Shown here piece by piece: positions 19,868 to 29,034 of a stretch of 64,000 nt of DNA; positions within the stretch are counted from its first letter, which is position 1, and each line of letters opens with the position of its first letter. Both the position numbers and the translations under genes were made by a program. The stretch is from Telmatospirillum sp. (GTDB lineage Bacteria; Pseudomonadota; Alphaproteobacteria; CACIAM-22H2), in assembly GCA_020248985.1 (NCBI GenBank), contig JADCGL010000014.1, positions 62,001-126,000 on the forward strand. The letters are read 5' to 3'. The notes under the pieces were generated by a model that worked only from the letters and a program-made list of their open reading frames with translations, was not told where the DNA came from and did not search any database.

Positions 19868-20655
19868 TGCCGCCGCAAGCGCAGCCGGGCCCTGCCATTG
19901 TGCTGGTACGCCCGCAACTCGCCGAGAATATCGGCACGGCTGCGCGCGCGATGCTGAATTGCGGCCTGACCGACCTGCGCCTCGTGCGGCCGCGCTGCGA
20001 TTTTCCGGACGAGCGGGCGGTGCGCGCCTCCTCAGGTGCGGATCGCGTGCTCGAAGCCGCACGCCTGTTCGACAGCGTCGAAGCGGCGGTGGCCGATCTC
20101 ACGCGCGTCTACGCCACGTGCCCGCGCGACCGCGACATGGTGAAGCCCGTGCTGGGGCCCCAAGCCGCGATCGCGGCGGCGCGCGACGCGATCGCGGGCG
20201 GCGGGCGGGCAGGCTTCCTGTTCGGAGCGGAGCGCACGGGGCTCGAAAACGACGAGGTGACGCTCGCCGACGCGATGGTGCCGTTTCCGGTCAATCCCGA
20301 ATTCGACTCGCTGAACCTCGCGCAGGCGGTCTTGCTCGTCGGTTGGGAATGGGTGCGCGGCGTCGAGCCGCGCAGTCCGGGCCGCGTGCGCACCGGCAAA
20401 AGCGAACCTGCGACCAAAGACGAAGTCTCGGGCTTTCTCGCCCGACTCGAAGCCGAGCTCGATGCGTGCGGTTTTCTGCGCAACGAAAAAATGCGGCCGA
20501 CGACGGTGCGGAATTTGCGCGCCTTTCTGCTGCGCGCGCGGCCCACGTCGCAGGAAATCCGCACCGCGCACGGCATGCTCACGGGGCTTGTGGAGCGTCC
20601 GCATCTGCCCGCAGGCGATAGATCGAAACGCGCTCGGCCCGACCGCGAAGCGTGA
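19867..20655 (+). CDS. trmJ: tRNA (cytidine/uridine-2'-O-)-methyltransferase, TrmJ-like
   Basis: A 262-residue SPOUT-fold RNA 2'-O-methyltransferase. Motif 1 is LVRPQLAENIGTAARAM, motif 2 LFGAERTGLENDEV and motif 3 PVNPEFDSLNLAQAVLLVGW, in the right order for the trefoil-knot SAM site. TrmJ modifies position 32 of several tRNAs; the family also contains rRNA enzymes, so the target is inferred. ATG 19867 shares a base with the cimA stop. Its last 77 bases overlap the convergent cyclase gene. Confidence 0.88.
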   Translation: MPPQAQPGPAIVLVRPQLAENIGTAARAMLNCGLTDLRLVRPRCDFPDERAVRASSGADRVLEAARLFDSVEAAVADLTRVYATCPRDRDMVKPVLGPQAAIAAARDAIAGGGRAGFLFGAERTGLENDEVTLADAMVPFPVNPEFDSLNLAQAVLLVGWEWVRGVEPRSPGRVRTGKSEPATKDEVSGFLARLEAELDACGFLRNEKMRPTTVRNLRAFLLRARPTSQEIRTAHGMLTGLVERPHLPAGDRSKRARPDREA

Positions 20656-22423
20656 ACTCGCCGGCCAGGTCGAAATCGGCGGGGGATCCTGCCGACGCAT
20701 AGGTCGCTTCGCTCGCCAGCACCAACGCCGTATCGCCCGCCTGCATCAGCGCGTGGCCGAGTTCTTCGATGCGGTGCGCGGCGTTTACCGTGTCGCCGAG
20801 GATCGTGTAGTTGAGGCGCAAGGCACTGCCGACATTGCCGGCCACGACGAGGCCCGTATGGAGCCCCAAGCGCAGGCGCACATCGGCTTGGCTGGCCGAG
20901 GCCGCGATGGCGCGTGCCGCTGCAAGCGCTGCCTTGGCGTGGTTTGGCAAGGGCTCGGGTGCTCCCCAGAAAGCCATGATGCCGTCGCCCATGAATTTGT
21001 CGACCGTGCCGCCGCTCGCTTCGATCGCTGCGATGGCGAGCGCAAAATGGCTGTTGAGCAGCGTGGCCGTTTCGGCCGGGGTCATGTTCTGCGAGCGCGT
21101 CGTGAAGCCGACGATGTCGGAGAACATCACCGTCACCTCGCGCGTCTGCGAGGCGATGCCGGTGCCGTCGCGGTCGCGCGCCAGCACGCGCACGAGCTTG
21201 CGCGGCACGTAGGCTTCGAACCAGCGCAATGCGGCGATGAGTCGGTTGAAGGCTTCGGCCTGTTCGTCGAGTTCGCGGATGCGGCTGGGAGGCAGGGCTT
21301 GCGCGCGGCCGAAATCGAGCTCGGCCAATTGTGCCGCCGCCGCCGCCGAACGCTGCGTGGGCAGCGCCAAACGCCGCGCAAGCAGGAAGGCCGCGACAAC
21401 CGCAAGCCCCAGCACGCCGAGGCCCGCGAACGCCGCAAAAGCGAGCGAGCGCAGATTGCCCGCAATGTCGCGGGCGGGGAAATGCGCGCCCACGATCCAG
21501 GGCACGTCGCCGAACTCGTTCAGCTGACGGTACAAAAAAAGATAGCGTTCGTTTTGGTACTCGATCATGTGCGAGTTTTCGCTGTCGCGCAGCAAGGGGG
21601 CGTCGTTGCGCAGCGTCCACATGCTGGCCAGCACCGGATCGCCGATTTCGGCAAGGTTCGGCAAGGGATGCTCGGGCGACAGGCCCGAAAGCGTTTGCGG
21701 CAGCCGCGCGTGGGCCAGCACGGCATCGTTGCCGTAGAGGATAAACGGCGTGCCGCCATACTCGGCTGCCGCCGAGTTCTCGATGATGGCAGACATGCTT
21801 TGGAGCGGCACGATCGCGGCGAGAATTCCGGCGAACCGCTCGCCCTGCCAGACCGTCTGGCGGCGATTTACGGCCGGGCCGGCAAGCCGCGGCAAAAACA
21901 GCAATTCGCCCCAGCGCCCTTCGCGCACCGCCCAGCCTTCGCGCACCGGCCGTCCCTCGCGCACGGCGCGTCCTTCCGCAATGCCGGCGACAGCGTTGGC
22001 ATCGTTCCGTACATCGACGATGCGAATTTCGGGCGCGGTCTCGCCGCGATCGACGACGATGGCGCGATATGCGGGCGACACGAAAATGATCCGCTCGATA
22101 TTTGCAGTGCCTGCAAGCGCACCGGTTAGGACGTCCGCGATGCGCCGTTCGCTGTCGGTTGCGTCGGGTTGGGCGAGCATTTCTGCGACGAAGGCCAGCA
22201 GTTCGGCGGCAGGCTCGAGGCGCGCTTGCACGCGCTCGACCATGCGCTCGACCAGCTGGTTGCCGTTGGCGCGGAAGAGGGCGGTCGCGGCCGACCCTGC
22301 GACAAAAAACTGGATCGCCAGCACGAGGGCGACCGCCAGCCCGACCAGCCCGACCATGGTCGTGCCCAGCACAAGGGCAATCCCGTAGCGCCGCCCATTG
22401 CCGCCAAGTCTTTGCAATTCCAT
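20579..22423 (-). CDS. Membrane-bound class III adenylate/guanylate cyclase with periplasmic sensor domain
   Basis: A 614-residue protein starting at [11 protein letters not shown] first membrane span near residues 18-45 and a second around residue 345 enclose a periplasmic sensory region. A HAMP-like linker ([20 protein letters not shown]) leads into the class III cyclase domain. Catalytic features are [13 protein letters not shown] with the metal Asp, [16 protein letters not shown] and [17 protein letters not shown]. It makes a cyclic nucleotide, probably cAMP. The sensor region contains a short tandem repeat ([19 protein letters not shown]). It is divergent from rpsD and overlaps trmJ at its 3' end. 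The upstream extension to 22516 is open but covers the rpsD promoter, so the later start is preferred. Confidence 0.88.
   Translation of the reverse strand: MELQRLGGNGRRYGIALVLGTTMVGLVGLAVALVLAIQFFVAGSAATALFRANGNQLVERMVERVQARLEPAAELLAFVAEMLAQPDATDSERRIADVLTGALAGTANIERIIFVSPAYRAIVVDRGETAPEIRIVDVRNDANAVAGIAEGRAVREGRPVREGWAVREGRWGELLFLPRLAGPAVNRRQTVWQGERFAGILAAIVPLQSMSAIIENSAAAEYGGTPFILYGNDAVLAHARLPQTLSGLSPEHPLPNLAEIGDPVLASMWTLRNDAPLLRDSENSHMIEYQNERYLFLYRQLNEFGDVPWIVGAHFPARDIAGNLRSLAFAAFAGLGVLGLAVVAAFLLARRLALPTQRSAAAAAQLAELDFGRAQALPPSRIRELDEQAEAFNRLIAALRWFEAYVPRKLVRVLARDRDGTGIASQTREVTVMFSDIVGFTTRSQNMTPAETATLLNSHFALAIAAIEASGGTVDKFMGDGIMAFWGAPEPLPNHAKAALAAARAIAASASQADVRLRLGLHTGLVVAGNVGSALRLNYTILGDTVNAAHRIEELGHALMQAGDTALVLASEATYASAGSPADFDLAGEFTLRGRAERVSIYRLRADADAPQAP
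21930..21990 (-). repeat. Short in-frame tandem repeat in the cyclase sensor domain
   Basis: Three or four copies of a unit of about 18-21 bases encode REGR/W-type units ([22 protein letters not shown]). The repeats keep frame and lie in the predicted periplasmic sensor region of the cyclase. Such units may change number by slippage. Confidence 0.6.
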
Positions 22424-22436
22424 GGAGAACTCGCGT

Positions 22437-22464
22437 TTGACAGAACCGTTCGGATGACTATACT
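22437..22464 (+). promoter_or_regulatory. Sigma-70-type promoter of rpsD
   Basis: A perfect TTGACA (22437-22442) is followed by a 16-base spacer and TATACT (22459-22464). It points toward rpsD, which begins about 150 bases downstream. This is the best promoter match in the window and fits a highly expressed ribosomal protein gene. Confidence 0.75.
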
Positions 22465-22494
22465 CCGCGGCCTTCGGACAAAGGCCGCCTGCCT

Positions 22495-22525
22495 GGCAAG
22501 GCTTTGCCCCGTTCACGCGAACGGG
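22495..22525 (+). promoter_or_regulatory. Structured 5' leader of rpsD
   Basis: Between the promoter and rpsD lies a leader of about 150 bases. Two adjacent hairpins are visible: GGCAA/TTGCC (22495-22508) and CCCGTTC/GAACGGG with an ACGC loop (22508-22525). S4 often represses its own mRNA through a leader structure, so this could be an autoregulatory element. That role is inferred and not shown. Confidence 0.4.
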
Positions 22526-22618
22526 CCATTACCGGGCGATCGTTTGTCCTCCTTTTTTCGGCGGCGCGTTACGGGGTTGCGCCAGGCTCCACGAGGCCGC
22601 CGAGGAGAATATGAGACC

Positions 22619-23236
22619 ATGTCGAAGCGTCAAGAGTCCAAGTACAAAATCAATCGCCGCCTCGGGGAAAACCTCTGGGGCCGCGACAAGAGCCCGATCA
22701 ACAAGCGCGAATACGGCCCCGGCCAGCACGGGCAGCGCCGCAAGAAGCCGACCGATTTCGGCACGCAGCTGCGCGCCAAGCAGAAGCTGAAGGGCTATTA
22801 CGGCAACATCACCGAGCGCCAGTTCCGCAAGATCTACACGGAAGCCATTCGCAAGAAGGGCGACACGTCGGAGAATCTGATCGGCCTGCTCGAGCGCCGC
22901 TTGGATGCGGTCGTCTATCGCTTGAAGTTTGCGCCGACCGTGTTCGCCGCCCGCCAGCTCGTCAGCCACGGCCACGTGATGCTGAACGGCAAGCGCGCCG
23001 ACATCTCGTCGATGTTCGTCAAGGAAGGCGACGAGATCAGCCTCAATCCGAAGATGCGCGAAAACGTCCAGGTGCTCGAAGGCGTGTCGAGCCAGGAGCG
23101 CCAGGTCCCCGACTATCTCGAAGTCGTCGACCAGAAGGCGTTCAAGGGCAAGTTCGTGCGCACGCCGAAACTGGCGGACGTGCCGTATCCGGTGCAGATG
23201 GAACCCAACCTCGTGATCGAATTCTATTCGCGCTGA
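22619..23236 (+). CDS. rpsD: 30S ribosomal protein S4
   Basis: A 205-residue primary 16S rRNA-binding protein needed for small-subunit assembly. It has the N-terminal [21 protein letters not shown] and a C-terminal S4 RNA-binding domain ([35 protein letters not shown]). Here it stands alone, outside the alpha operon, as in many alphaproteobacteria. GAGGAGAAT just upstream is the ribosome-binding site. It has its own promoter and a terminator at 23262. Confidence 0.98.
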   Translation: MSKRQESKYKINRRLGENLWGRDKSPINKREYGPGQHGQRRKKPTDFGTQLRAKQKLKGYYGNITERQFRKIYTEAIRKKGDTSENLIGLLERRLDAVVYRLKFAPTVFAARQLVSHGHVMLNGKRADISSMFVKEGDEISLNPKMRENVQVLEGVSSQERQVPDYLEVVDQKAFKGKFVRTPKLADVPYPVQMEPNLVIEFYSR

Positions 23237-23261
23237 GGTTTTTGGTTCATCCGATCGAACG

Positions 23262-23293
23262 AAGGCCAGTCCCGAGAGGGGCCGGCCTTTTTC
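23262..23293 (+). terminator. Rho-independent terminator after rpsD
   Basis: A GC-rich imperfect hairpin (AAGGCC...GGCCGGCCTT region with a GAGA loop) is followed by TTTTTCG. It lies 25 bases after the rpsD stop and just before the convergent HxlR gene. Confidence 0.75.
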
Positions 23294-23296
23294 GTT

Positions 23297-23674
23297 TCAG
23301 GCGGCTTTGCGCGCCGTGACTTTGCTTTTGGCGGCTTTGGCGAGGCGCGCATCCTGGGCCTGCCAGCGCCGCGCGATTTCGTCGAGCGCCACGAACACGC
23401 TTGAGAGTTCAGCCCCGCGCGTCGTGAGCGCGTAGGTCACCTGCGGCGGGATCGTGGCGGTGTATTCGCGCGAAACCACGCCGGCATTTTCGAGCAGGCG
23501 CAAGCGCTCGGTTAGCATCTTGGCCGACACGCCCGCGACATGGCGCTTCAACGCGCCGAAACGCGTCGGGCCCTGGCTGCGCAGGACCCACAGTATGTAG
23601 GTCGTCCACGGGCCCATCAGCAGGCGCAGCAGCGAGTCCATCGGGCAGCCGGTCGGGCTTTGGCGCTTCGTCAC
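23297..23674 (-). CDS. HxlR-family transcriptional regulator
   Basis: A winged-helix DNA-binding regulator of 125 residues from GTG 23674, which has a well-placed GAGGA upstream; TTG 23728 would add 18 residues. The HxlR core is clear: TGCPMDSLLRLLMGPWTTYILWVL, RFGALKRHVAGVSAKMLTERLR and GVVSREYTATIPPQVTYALT. The single Cys just before the helix (GCP) is the position used for redox or quinone sensing in QorR/YodB-type members. It is divergent from the flavodoxin-fold oxidoreductase gene and probably controls it. Confidence 0.85.
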   Translation of the reverse strand: MTKRQSPTGCPMDSLLRLLMGPWTTYILWVLRSQGPTRFGALKRHVAGVSAKMLTERLRLLENAGVVSREYTATIPPQVTYALTTRGAELSSVFVALDEIARRWQAQDARLAKAAKSKVTARKAA

Positions 23675-23871
23675 GTGCTTGGTCCTCGTCGAGGTCGGTT
23701 TCGGATCGGCATTATCGAACCGACCCAAAACATTAACATGGTTACCAAACCGTACCTACTTTACTTTCGATATCTGATCGCCGATATCTAGCCGGTAAAC
23801 AAAAGTAACCGATTTGGATGGCTGTCGCAAGCGGCCTTCCCTCGGGGGTCCCACCAAAGCAGGAGAGCCTT
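23675..23871. promoter_or_regulatory. Divergent control region between HxlR regulator and flavodoxin gene
   Basis: This AT-rich 197-base spacer (contrast with the high-GC flanks) contains an imperfect inverted repeat GGTTAC-CAAACC-GTACC near 23740-23756. It also has two copies of CGATATCT about 15 bases apart (23768-23790) and a distal GTAACC at 23804-23809 that mirrors GGTTAC. These are good candidates for an HxlR operator overlapping divergent promoters. Confidence 0.5.
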
Positions 23872-24429
23872 ATGGCCAAAGTAGCGATCGTCTATCACAG
23901 CGGTTTCGGACACACGAAGATCCTGGCGGAAGCCGTGGCGCGCGGGGCGGCCTCGGTCGCCGGCACGCAAGTCGATCTCATCCCGGTCGCCGAGGCCGAG
24001 GCGAAGGTCGAAACCCTGAACGCGGCCGACGCGATCATTTTCGGATCGCCCACCTACATGGGCAACGTCTCGGGCCCGTTCAAAAGCTGGATGGATTCGA
24101 CCGGCAAGCTTTGGTACGGCCAGCAGTGGAAAGACAAGATCGCGGCCGGCTTCACGAACAGCGGCAACCCGTCGGGCGACAAGCTGAACACGCTCACGAC
24201 CATGTGGGTGTTCGCGATGCAGCACTCGATGATCTGGGTCAGCCAAGGTGTGATGGCGGGCGAACAGGAAAACGGCGAAACGCTGAACCGCCTGTCCTCG
24301 TGGGGTGGTACGATGGCGACGTCGGCGAACGCCGAAGCGACGGCGGACAATCCCAGCAAGGCCGACCAGGCGACGGGTGCGCGCCTGGGGGCGCGCGTGG
24401 CGACTTTCGCCAAGAAACTGAAGGGCTGA
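23872..24429 (+). CDS. Flavodoxin-fold NAD(P)H:quinone oxidoreductase-like protein
   Basis: A 185-residue flavodoxin-domain protein. YHSGFGHTKILAEAVARGA gives the FMN phosphate loop and FGSPTYMGNVSGPFKSWMD the isoalloxazine-binding region, resembling WrbA-type and related quinone reductases that make two-electron reductions and avoid semiquinone stress. ATG 23872 has AGGAG upstream; an upstream in-frame ATG at 23818 lacks this. It is divergent from an HxlR regulator and 32 bp upstream of a DODA-type dioxygenase, suggesting a quinone or catechol response unit. Confidence 0.85.
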   Translation: MAKVAIVYHSGFGHTKILAEAVARGAASVAGTQVDLIPVAEAEAKVETLNAADAIIFGSPTYMGNVSGPFKSWMDSTGKLWYGQQWKDKIAAGFTNSGNPSGDKLNTLTTMWVFAMQHSMIWVSQGVMAGEQENGETLNRLSSWGGTMATSANAEATADNPSKADQATGARLGARVATFAKKLKG

Positions 24430-24461
24430 TTTCGGCCCGCTGAAGGAAGGGGCACCTTGCG

Positions 24462-25244
24462 ATGACCAACGAGCTGCCGTCTCTGTTCGTCTCGCACGGT
24501 GCCCCGACTTTGAGCCTCGAGGACGTGCCCGCGCGCGCGTTCCTTGCCGGGCTCGGGCAGACCATGCCGCGCCCGCGTGCTATTCTAGTGGCCTCGGCGC
24601 ATTGGGAGACGGCTTCGCCCGAAGTCTCGACCGCAACCAAGCCCGAAACGATCCACGATTTCTCGGGCTTTCCGCCCGAACTCTACAGCATGCACTACGC
24701 GGCACCGGGTGCCCCCGATGTGGCCGCACAGGCAATGGCCCTGATAAACAAAGCGGGGCTCGGTGCTGCGGCCGACCCGCAGCAAGGGCTCGACCACGGC
24801 GCGTGGGTACCGATGCGCCTCATGTATCCGGCGGCCGACATTCCGGTCGCACAGATTTCGATCCAACCGCATCTGGGGGCGGCCCACCACATCGCACTCG
24901 GTCGCGCACTCGCTCCGCTGCGCCGCGAAGACGTGCTGATAATCGGCTCGGGCGGAGCCGTGCACAATCTGCGCACGCTGAACTACGGCCGCCACGGTGC
25001 CATCCCCGATTGGGCGCGGCATTTCGACGATTGGCTCGCCGTGCATCTCGAAACCGGCGACGCGGCCGCCCTTGGCGACTATCGCCGCCTTGCCCCCAAT
25101 GCCGCCCAAGCGCATCCGCGCGACGAGCATTTGATGCCGGTGTTCGTCGCCTACGGGGCCGGCGGGGCAGGCGCGCGAGGGACGCGCATTCATACGAGCT
25201 TCACGCACGGCTCGCTGTCGATGGCAGCGTTTTCGTTCGGCTGA
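24462..25244 (+). CDS. DODA-type extradiol ring-cleavage dioxygenase (class III, YgiD-like)
   Basis: A 260-residue LigB-superfamily protein similar to 4,5-DOPA dioxygenases. Metal-ligand His residues are visible in FVSHGAP and GLDHGAWVP, with the C-terminal SGGAVHNLR containing another conserved His. It should open catechol-type rings with Fe(II) or Zn(II). Substrate is unknown. It probably forms an operon with the upstream flavodoxin gene; GGAAGGGG precedes ATG 24462. Confidence 0.88.
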   Translation: MTNELPSLFVSHGAPTLSLEDVPARAFLAGLGQTMPRPRAILVASAHWETASPEVSTATKPETIHDFSGFPPELYSMHYAAPGAPDVAAQAMALINKAGLGAAADPQQGLDHGAWVPMRLMYPAADIPVAQISIQPHLGAAHHIALGRALAPLRREDVLIIGSGGAVHNLRTLNYGRHGAIPDWARHFDDWLAVHLETGDAAALGDYRRLAPNAAQAHPRDEHLMPVFVAYGAGGAGARGTRIHTSFTHGSLSMAAFSFG

Positions 25245-25250
25245 AACGAA

Positions 25251-25277
25251 AACGGCGGCCTTTGCGGGGCCGCCGTT
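25251..25277. terminator. Bidirectional terminator between dioxygenase and grxD operon
   Basis: A perfect 10-bp stem (AACGGCGGCC / GGCCGCCGTT) encloses a 7-base loop. On the minus strand it is followed by TTTCGTTTCAG, a good terminator for the pur-bolA-grxD operon. On the plus strand the tail is weaker (CGTTGTG). Confidence 0.75.
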
Positions 25278-25301
25278 CGTTGTGAATCCTGCTGTTGCCG
25301 A

Positions 25302-25634
25302 TCAGGCGAGTTTGACGTCGACGCCCTTGGTCTGCAGCATTTCGGCGAGCTCGCCCGACTGGTACATCTCGCGCACGATGTCGCAGCCGCCGACGAATTC
25401 GCCCTTCACGTAGAGCTGCGGGATAGTCGGCCAGTTGGCGTATTCCTTGATGCCGTTGCGGATCTCGGGATCCTCGAGAACGTTGATGCCCTTGAACTTG
25501 ACGCCCATATGCGTCAGCACCTGCACAACGGCCGAGGAGAAGCCGCATTGCGGGAACACGGGCGTGCCCTTCATGTAGAGCACGACGTCGTTCGACTTGA
25601 TGTCCGTTTCGATGCGGTCTTTGACGCTGTCCAT
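25302..25634 (-). CDS. grxD: Monothiol glutaredoxin, Grx4 family
   Basis: A 110-residue CGFS glutaredoxin. Cys30 lies in FPQCGFSS, with [19 protein letters not shown] for glutathione binding. Grx4 proteins hold or deliver a [2Fe-2S] cluster with glutathione and partner with BolA proteins, whose gene lies immediately upstream in this operon. Start ATG 25634 is 29 bp after the bolA stop. It is the last gene before a terminator. Confidence 0.95.
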   Translation of the reverse strand: MDSVKDRIETDIKSNDVVLYMKGTPVFPQCGFSSAVVQVLTHMGVKFKGINVLEDPEIRNGIKEYANWPTIPQLYVKGEFVGGCDIVREMYQSGELAEMLQTKGVDVKLA

Positions 25635-25663
25635 GGCGAATTCCTTGGCTGCGGGGAGGGGGA

Positions 25664-25903
25664 TCAGGCGCTGGCCGGGATCTCGGTCTGCAGCGCCATC
25701 GCGTGAAGTTCGTTGCCCATGCGCCCTTTGAGGGCGGCATAGACCATCTGGTGCTGCTGCACGCGGCTCTTGCCCTTGAACAGGGCCGAAACCACGTGGC
25801 AGGCATAGTGGTCGCCGTCGCCGCGCAGATCGTCGATGCGCACGGAAGCGTCCGGCAGGGCCGTGCGGATCAGCGTTTCGATGTCGGCGGCTGCCATCGG
25901 CAT
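25664..25903 (-). CDS. bolA: BolA family protein
   Basis: A 79-residue BolA/IbaG-type protein, with the typical sequence [32 protein letters not shown] split across its centre and conserved His residues that take part in cluster binding with a CGFS glutaredoxin. Start 25903 is preferred because AGGG sits about 10 bases upstream; 25897 is an alternative. It lies between purL and grxD and probably acts with Grx4 in iron-sulfur trafficking. Confidence 0.92.
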   Translation of the reverse strand: MPMAAADIETLIRTALPDASVRIDDLRGDGDHYACHVVSALFKGKSRVQQHQMVYAALKGRMGNELHAMALQTEIPASA

Positions 25904-25914
25904 TGCGAATAACC

Positions 25915-28098
25915 CTAGTTTTTTCCGGACATATAACCCGGAAGCCAAGCCTCGTGCGCCGTGCGCAAGGCTGCAACCGATATAAGAGCAGCGCCATTCA
26001 GTGTCAATGTGGGGGCGTCCGCGACGGTCCCGAGCACCAGGGCGGGTACCTTCGCCTTCTTGGCGGCAGCCAGCAATGTTTGGGGCTTGGCCGTCGTTAC
26101 CAGATAGCGCGCCTGGTCTTCGCCGAACAGCATTGCGGGCGTGGGATCTTTGAGGGTGAGATCGGCCCCGCGCTTGCCCGCAAGCGCCATCTCGGCGATC
26201 GCGACGAGCAGGCCGCCATCGGCCAGATCGTGGCAGGCATTGACGCGCGCCGCCTGGATCAGCTTGCGCACAAAATCGCCGTTGCGCTTTTCGGCCTTGA
26301 GGTCGATGGGCGGCGGTGCCCCTTCTTCGCGGCCTTCGATCTCGCGCAAATAGAGCGTGGCGCCAAGCCAGCCCGCGGTCTTGCCGATCAAGATCAGCGT
26401 GTCGCCGGCGTTCTTGAAGGCAAGATCGGTGCGCTTGTCGGCGTCCTTCAAGATGCCGACGCCGCCGATTGTGGGCGTGGGCAGGATCGCCTGGCCGTTG
26501 GTCTCGTTGTAGAGCGAGACGTTGCCCGACACGACTGGATAGGCGAGTGCGAGGCACGCTTTGCGCATGCCTTTGATGGCCCCCACGAACTGGCCCATGA
26601 TCAGCGGGCGTTCGGGATTGCCGAAATTCATGTTGTCGGTGATGGCGAGCGGCGTGGCGCCCACCGCCGTGAGATTGCGCCAGGTTTCGACGACGGCTTG
26701 GGCACCGCCGATCTCGGGATCGGCCTCGACATAGCGCGGCGTGGAATCCACGCACATGGCGAGCGCCTTCTTGGAATCCGGCACGCCGACGATGGCGGCG
26801 TCGCCGCCGGGGCGCTGCAGCGTGTGGCCGCGCACGAGATGGTCGTACTGCTCCCAGATCCAGCGCCGCGAGGCGAGATCGGGGCAGCCCATGAGTTTCA
26901 GCAGCACCATGCCCGGATCGCGCGCGGCGATTTTCTTGGCGTCGATCTTCTTGCGCTTGGGCGTCTTCTTCCAGGGCCGCGCATATTCGGGACTTGCCTG
27001 CACCATCGGCGCGATCGGCATGTCGGCATCGACATGGCCGTTCTTTTTGACGACGAGGCGCCCGTTGGTCGTGAGCGTGCCGATCGTGGCGCAGTCGAGC
27101 CCGTATTTGGCGAAGATCTTCTGGGCGACCTTCTGGCGGTTCGGCTTCAGGATGATCAGCATGCGCTCCTGGCTTTCGGAGAGCATCATCTCGTACGACG
27201 TCATGCCGGTTTCGCGCGCGGGTACGGCATCGAGATCGAGTTCGATGCCGAGCCCGCCTTTGCCCGCCATCTCGACCGACGACGAGGTAAGGCCGGCGGC
27301 CCCCATGTCCTGGATCGCGACGATGGCGTCCGTCGCCATCAGCTCGAGGCAGGCTTCGATCAGCAGTTTCTCGACGAACGGGTCGCCGACCTGCACGGTC
27401 GGGCGTTTTTCGTCCGACTTGTCGTCGAACTCGGCCGACGCCATCGTGGCCCCGTGGATGCCGTCGCGGCCGGTCTTCGCCCCGACATAGACGACCGGAT
27501 TGCCGGCACCGGCGGCGGCCGAATAGAAAATCTTGTCGGTCTTGGCGAGGCCGACCGTCATCGCGTTGACGAGGCAGTTGCCGTTGTAGGCTTTGTGGAA
27601 ATTGGTTTCGCCCGCGACGGTCGGCACGCCGACGCAATTGCCGTAGCCGCCGATGCCCGAAACGACGCCCGCCACGAGGCGCCGCGTTTTCGGGTGCGCG
27701 GGCTCGCCGAAGCGCAGCGCGTTCAAATTGGCGATGGGGCGCGCCCCCATTGTGAACACGTCGCGCAAGATGCCGCCGACACCTGTCGCAGCGCCCTGAT
27801 AGGGCTCGATATAGGACGGGTGGTTGTGGCTCTCGATCTTGAAGATGCAGGCGTCGCCGTCGCCGATATCGATCACGCCGGCATTTTCGCCGGGGCCGCA
27901 GATCACCCATTTGGCTTTGGTCGGCAGCGTCTTCAGCCACTTTTTCGAAGATTTGTAGCTGCAATGCTCCGACCACATGACCGAGAAAATGCCGTGCTCG
28001 GTGTGGGTGGGTGCACGCCCCAGAATGCGGCAGGCGAGATCGTATTCGGCCGGCGACAGGCCCATCAGATCCTTGGGCTTCGGAAAGGTCTTTTTCAT
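25915..28098 (-). CDS. purL: Phosphoribosylformylglycinamidine synthase, large (PurL) subunit
   Basis: A 727-residue small-type PurL, the ATP-dependent synthase subunit of the PurLQS complex that converts FGAR to FGAM in de novo purine synthesis. [20 protein letters not shown] at the N-terminus, [19 protein letters not shown] (catalytic His) and GGGLG-like nucleotide sites are present. The short length, compared with about 1300 residues in E. coli, agrees with separate purS and purQ. ATG 28098 overlaps the purQ stop. Confidence 0.96.
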   Translation of the reverse strand: MKKTFPKPKDLMGLSPAEYDLACRILGRAPTHTEHGIFSVMWSEHCSYKSSKKWLKTLPTKAKWVICGPGENAGVIDIGDGDACIFKIESHNHPSYIEPYQGAATGVGGILRDVFTMGARPIANLNALRFGEPAHPKTRRLVAGVVSGIGGYGNCVGVPTVAGETNFHKAYNGNCLVNAMTVGLAKTDKIFYSAAAGAGNPVVYVGAKTGRDGIHGATMASAEFDDKSDEKRPTVQVGDPFVEKLLIEACLELMATDAIVAIQDMGAAGLTSSSVEMAGKGGLGIELDLDAVPARETGMTSYEMMLSESQERMLIILKPNRQKVAQKIFAKYGLDCATIGTLTTNGRLVVKKNGHVDADMPIAPMVQASPEYARPWKKTPKRKKIDAKKIAARDPGMVLLKLMGCPDLASRRWIWEQYDHLVRGHTLQRPGGDAAIVGVPDSKKALAMCVDSTPRYVEADPEIGGAQAVVETWRNLTAVGATPLAITDNMNFGNPERPLIMGQFVGAIKGMRKACLALAYPVVSGNVSLYNETNGQAILPTPTIGGVGILKDADKRTDLAFKNAGDTLILIGKTAGWLGATLYLREIEGREEGAPPPIDLKAEKRNGDFVRKLIQAARVNACHDLADGGLLVAIAEMALAGKRGADLTLKDPTPAMLFGEDQARYLVTTAKPQTLLAAAKKAKVPALVLGTVADAPTLTLNGAALISVAALRTAHEAWLPGYMSGKN

Positions 28099-28778
28099 TT
28101 CGCGAGTGCGTCCACAATGCCGTCGAAAAGCTTGATGCCGTCGGTCGAGCCGCCGAGCGCGCCCGCCGTTGCCGGATCGGTCGCATTCTCGGGATGCGGC
28201 ATCAGGCCCAGCACGTTTTTGGCCGCGTTGAAAACGCCCGCAATGTCGTTGGCCGAGCCGTTCGGATTGTCGGCATAGCGGAACGCGACCTGGCCGCGAT
28301 CTTCGACGCGCTTCAGCGTGTCGGCATCGGCGAAATAGTTGCCGTCGTGGTGGGCGACGGGGAAGACCACGTCTTCGCCGGTTTCGTAGCGGTGCGTGAA
28401 CAGGCTCTGGCTCGTCGCGACTTTGAGGGCCACGTCGCGGCACACGAATTTGAGGCCCGCGTTCGACAGCAGCACGCCCGGCAGCAGGCCGCTTTCGCAC
28501 AGGATCTGGAAGCCGTTGCACACGCCGAGCACGGCCGTCCCCTTTTCGGCGTGGCGCACCACTTCGCGCATGATCGGGCTGCGCGCGGCCATCGCCCCGC
28601 AACGCAGATAGTCGCCGTGCGAGAACCCGCCCGGCAGCACGATCAGATCGAGCTTGTCGGGCAAGGCCGCTTCGCTGTGCCAGACGAGCTTGGGCTTCTT
28701 GCCCGAGGCGCGCTGCAAAGCGTCGGCAACGTCGCCTTCGCGATTGGAGCCCGGAAATACGACGACCGCCGCCTTCAT
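28095..28778 (-). CDS. purQ: Phosphoribosylformylglycinamidine synthase, glutaminase (PurQ) subunit
   Basis: A 227-residue class I glutamine amidotransferase supplying ammonia to Pur[11 protein letters not shown] opens the domain, the nucleophile Cys lies in [12 protein letters not shown], and PHPEN near the C-terminus carries the His and Glu of the triad. It overlaps purL by ATGA and starts 13 bp after the purS stop. Confidence 0.96.
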   Translation of the reverse strand: MKAAVVVFPGSNREGDVADALQRASGKKPKLVWHSEAALPDKLDLIVLPGGFSHGDYLRCGAMAARSPIMREVVRHAEKGTAVLGVCNGFQILCESGLLPGVLLSNAGLKFVCRDVALKVATSQSLFTHRYETGEDVVFPVAHHDGNYFADADTLKRVEDRGQVAFRYADNPNGSANDIAGVFNAAKNVLGLMPHPENATDPATAGALGGSTDGIKLFDGIVDALAK

Positions 28779-28791
28779 CGGCAAGGCTCCC

Positions 28792-29034
28792 TTACTCGAC
28801 GATTTCGATGCGGTAGTTTTCGATGACCGTGTTGGCGAGCAGCTTCTCGCACATTTCCTTGGCGGTCTTCTCGGCGGCGGCAGGCGAGGAAGCGGCAAGC
28901 TCGACTTCCACATAGCGGCCGACGCGCACGTCGCCGATCCCGCCAAAGCCGAGGCCCGCCAGGCCGGCCGCGACCGCCTTGCCCTGCACGTCGAGCACGC
29001 CGTTCTTGAGGGTTACGTGGATCTTGGCCTTCAT
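28792..29034 (-). CDS. purS: Phosphoribosylformylglycinamidine synthase PurS subunit
   Basis: An 80-residue PurS that bridges PurQ and PurL. It has the family opening [18 protein letters not shown], and [20 protein letters not shown]. The gene is in the usual purC-purS-purQ-purL order and overlaps the purC stop by four bases (ATGA). Confidence 0.95.
   Translation of the reverse strand: MKAKIHVTLKNGVLDVQGKAVAAGLAGLGFGGIGDVRVGRYVEVELAASSPAAAEKTAKEMCEKLLANTVIENYRIEIVE

Noticed and set aside
25903-28278. A plus-strand open frame of about 790 codons opposite purL
   Set aside because: It is a shadow of the purL codon pattern, with no recognised motif and a low-quality protein composition.
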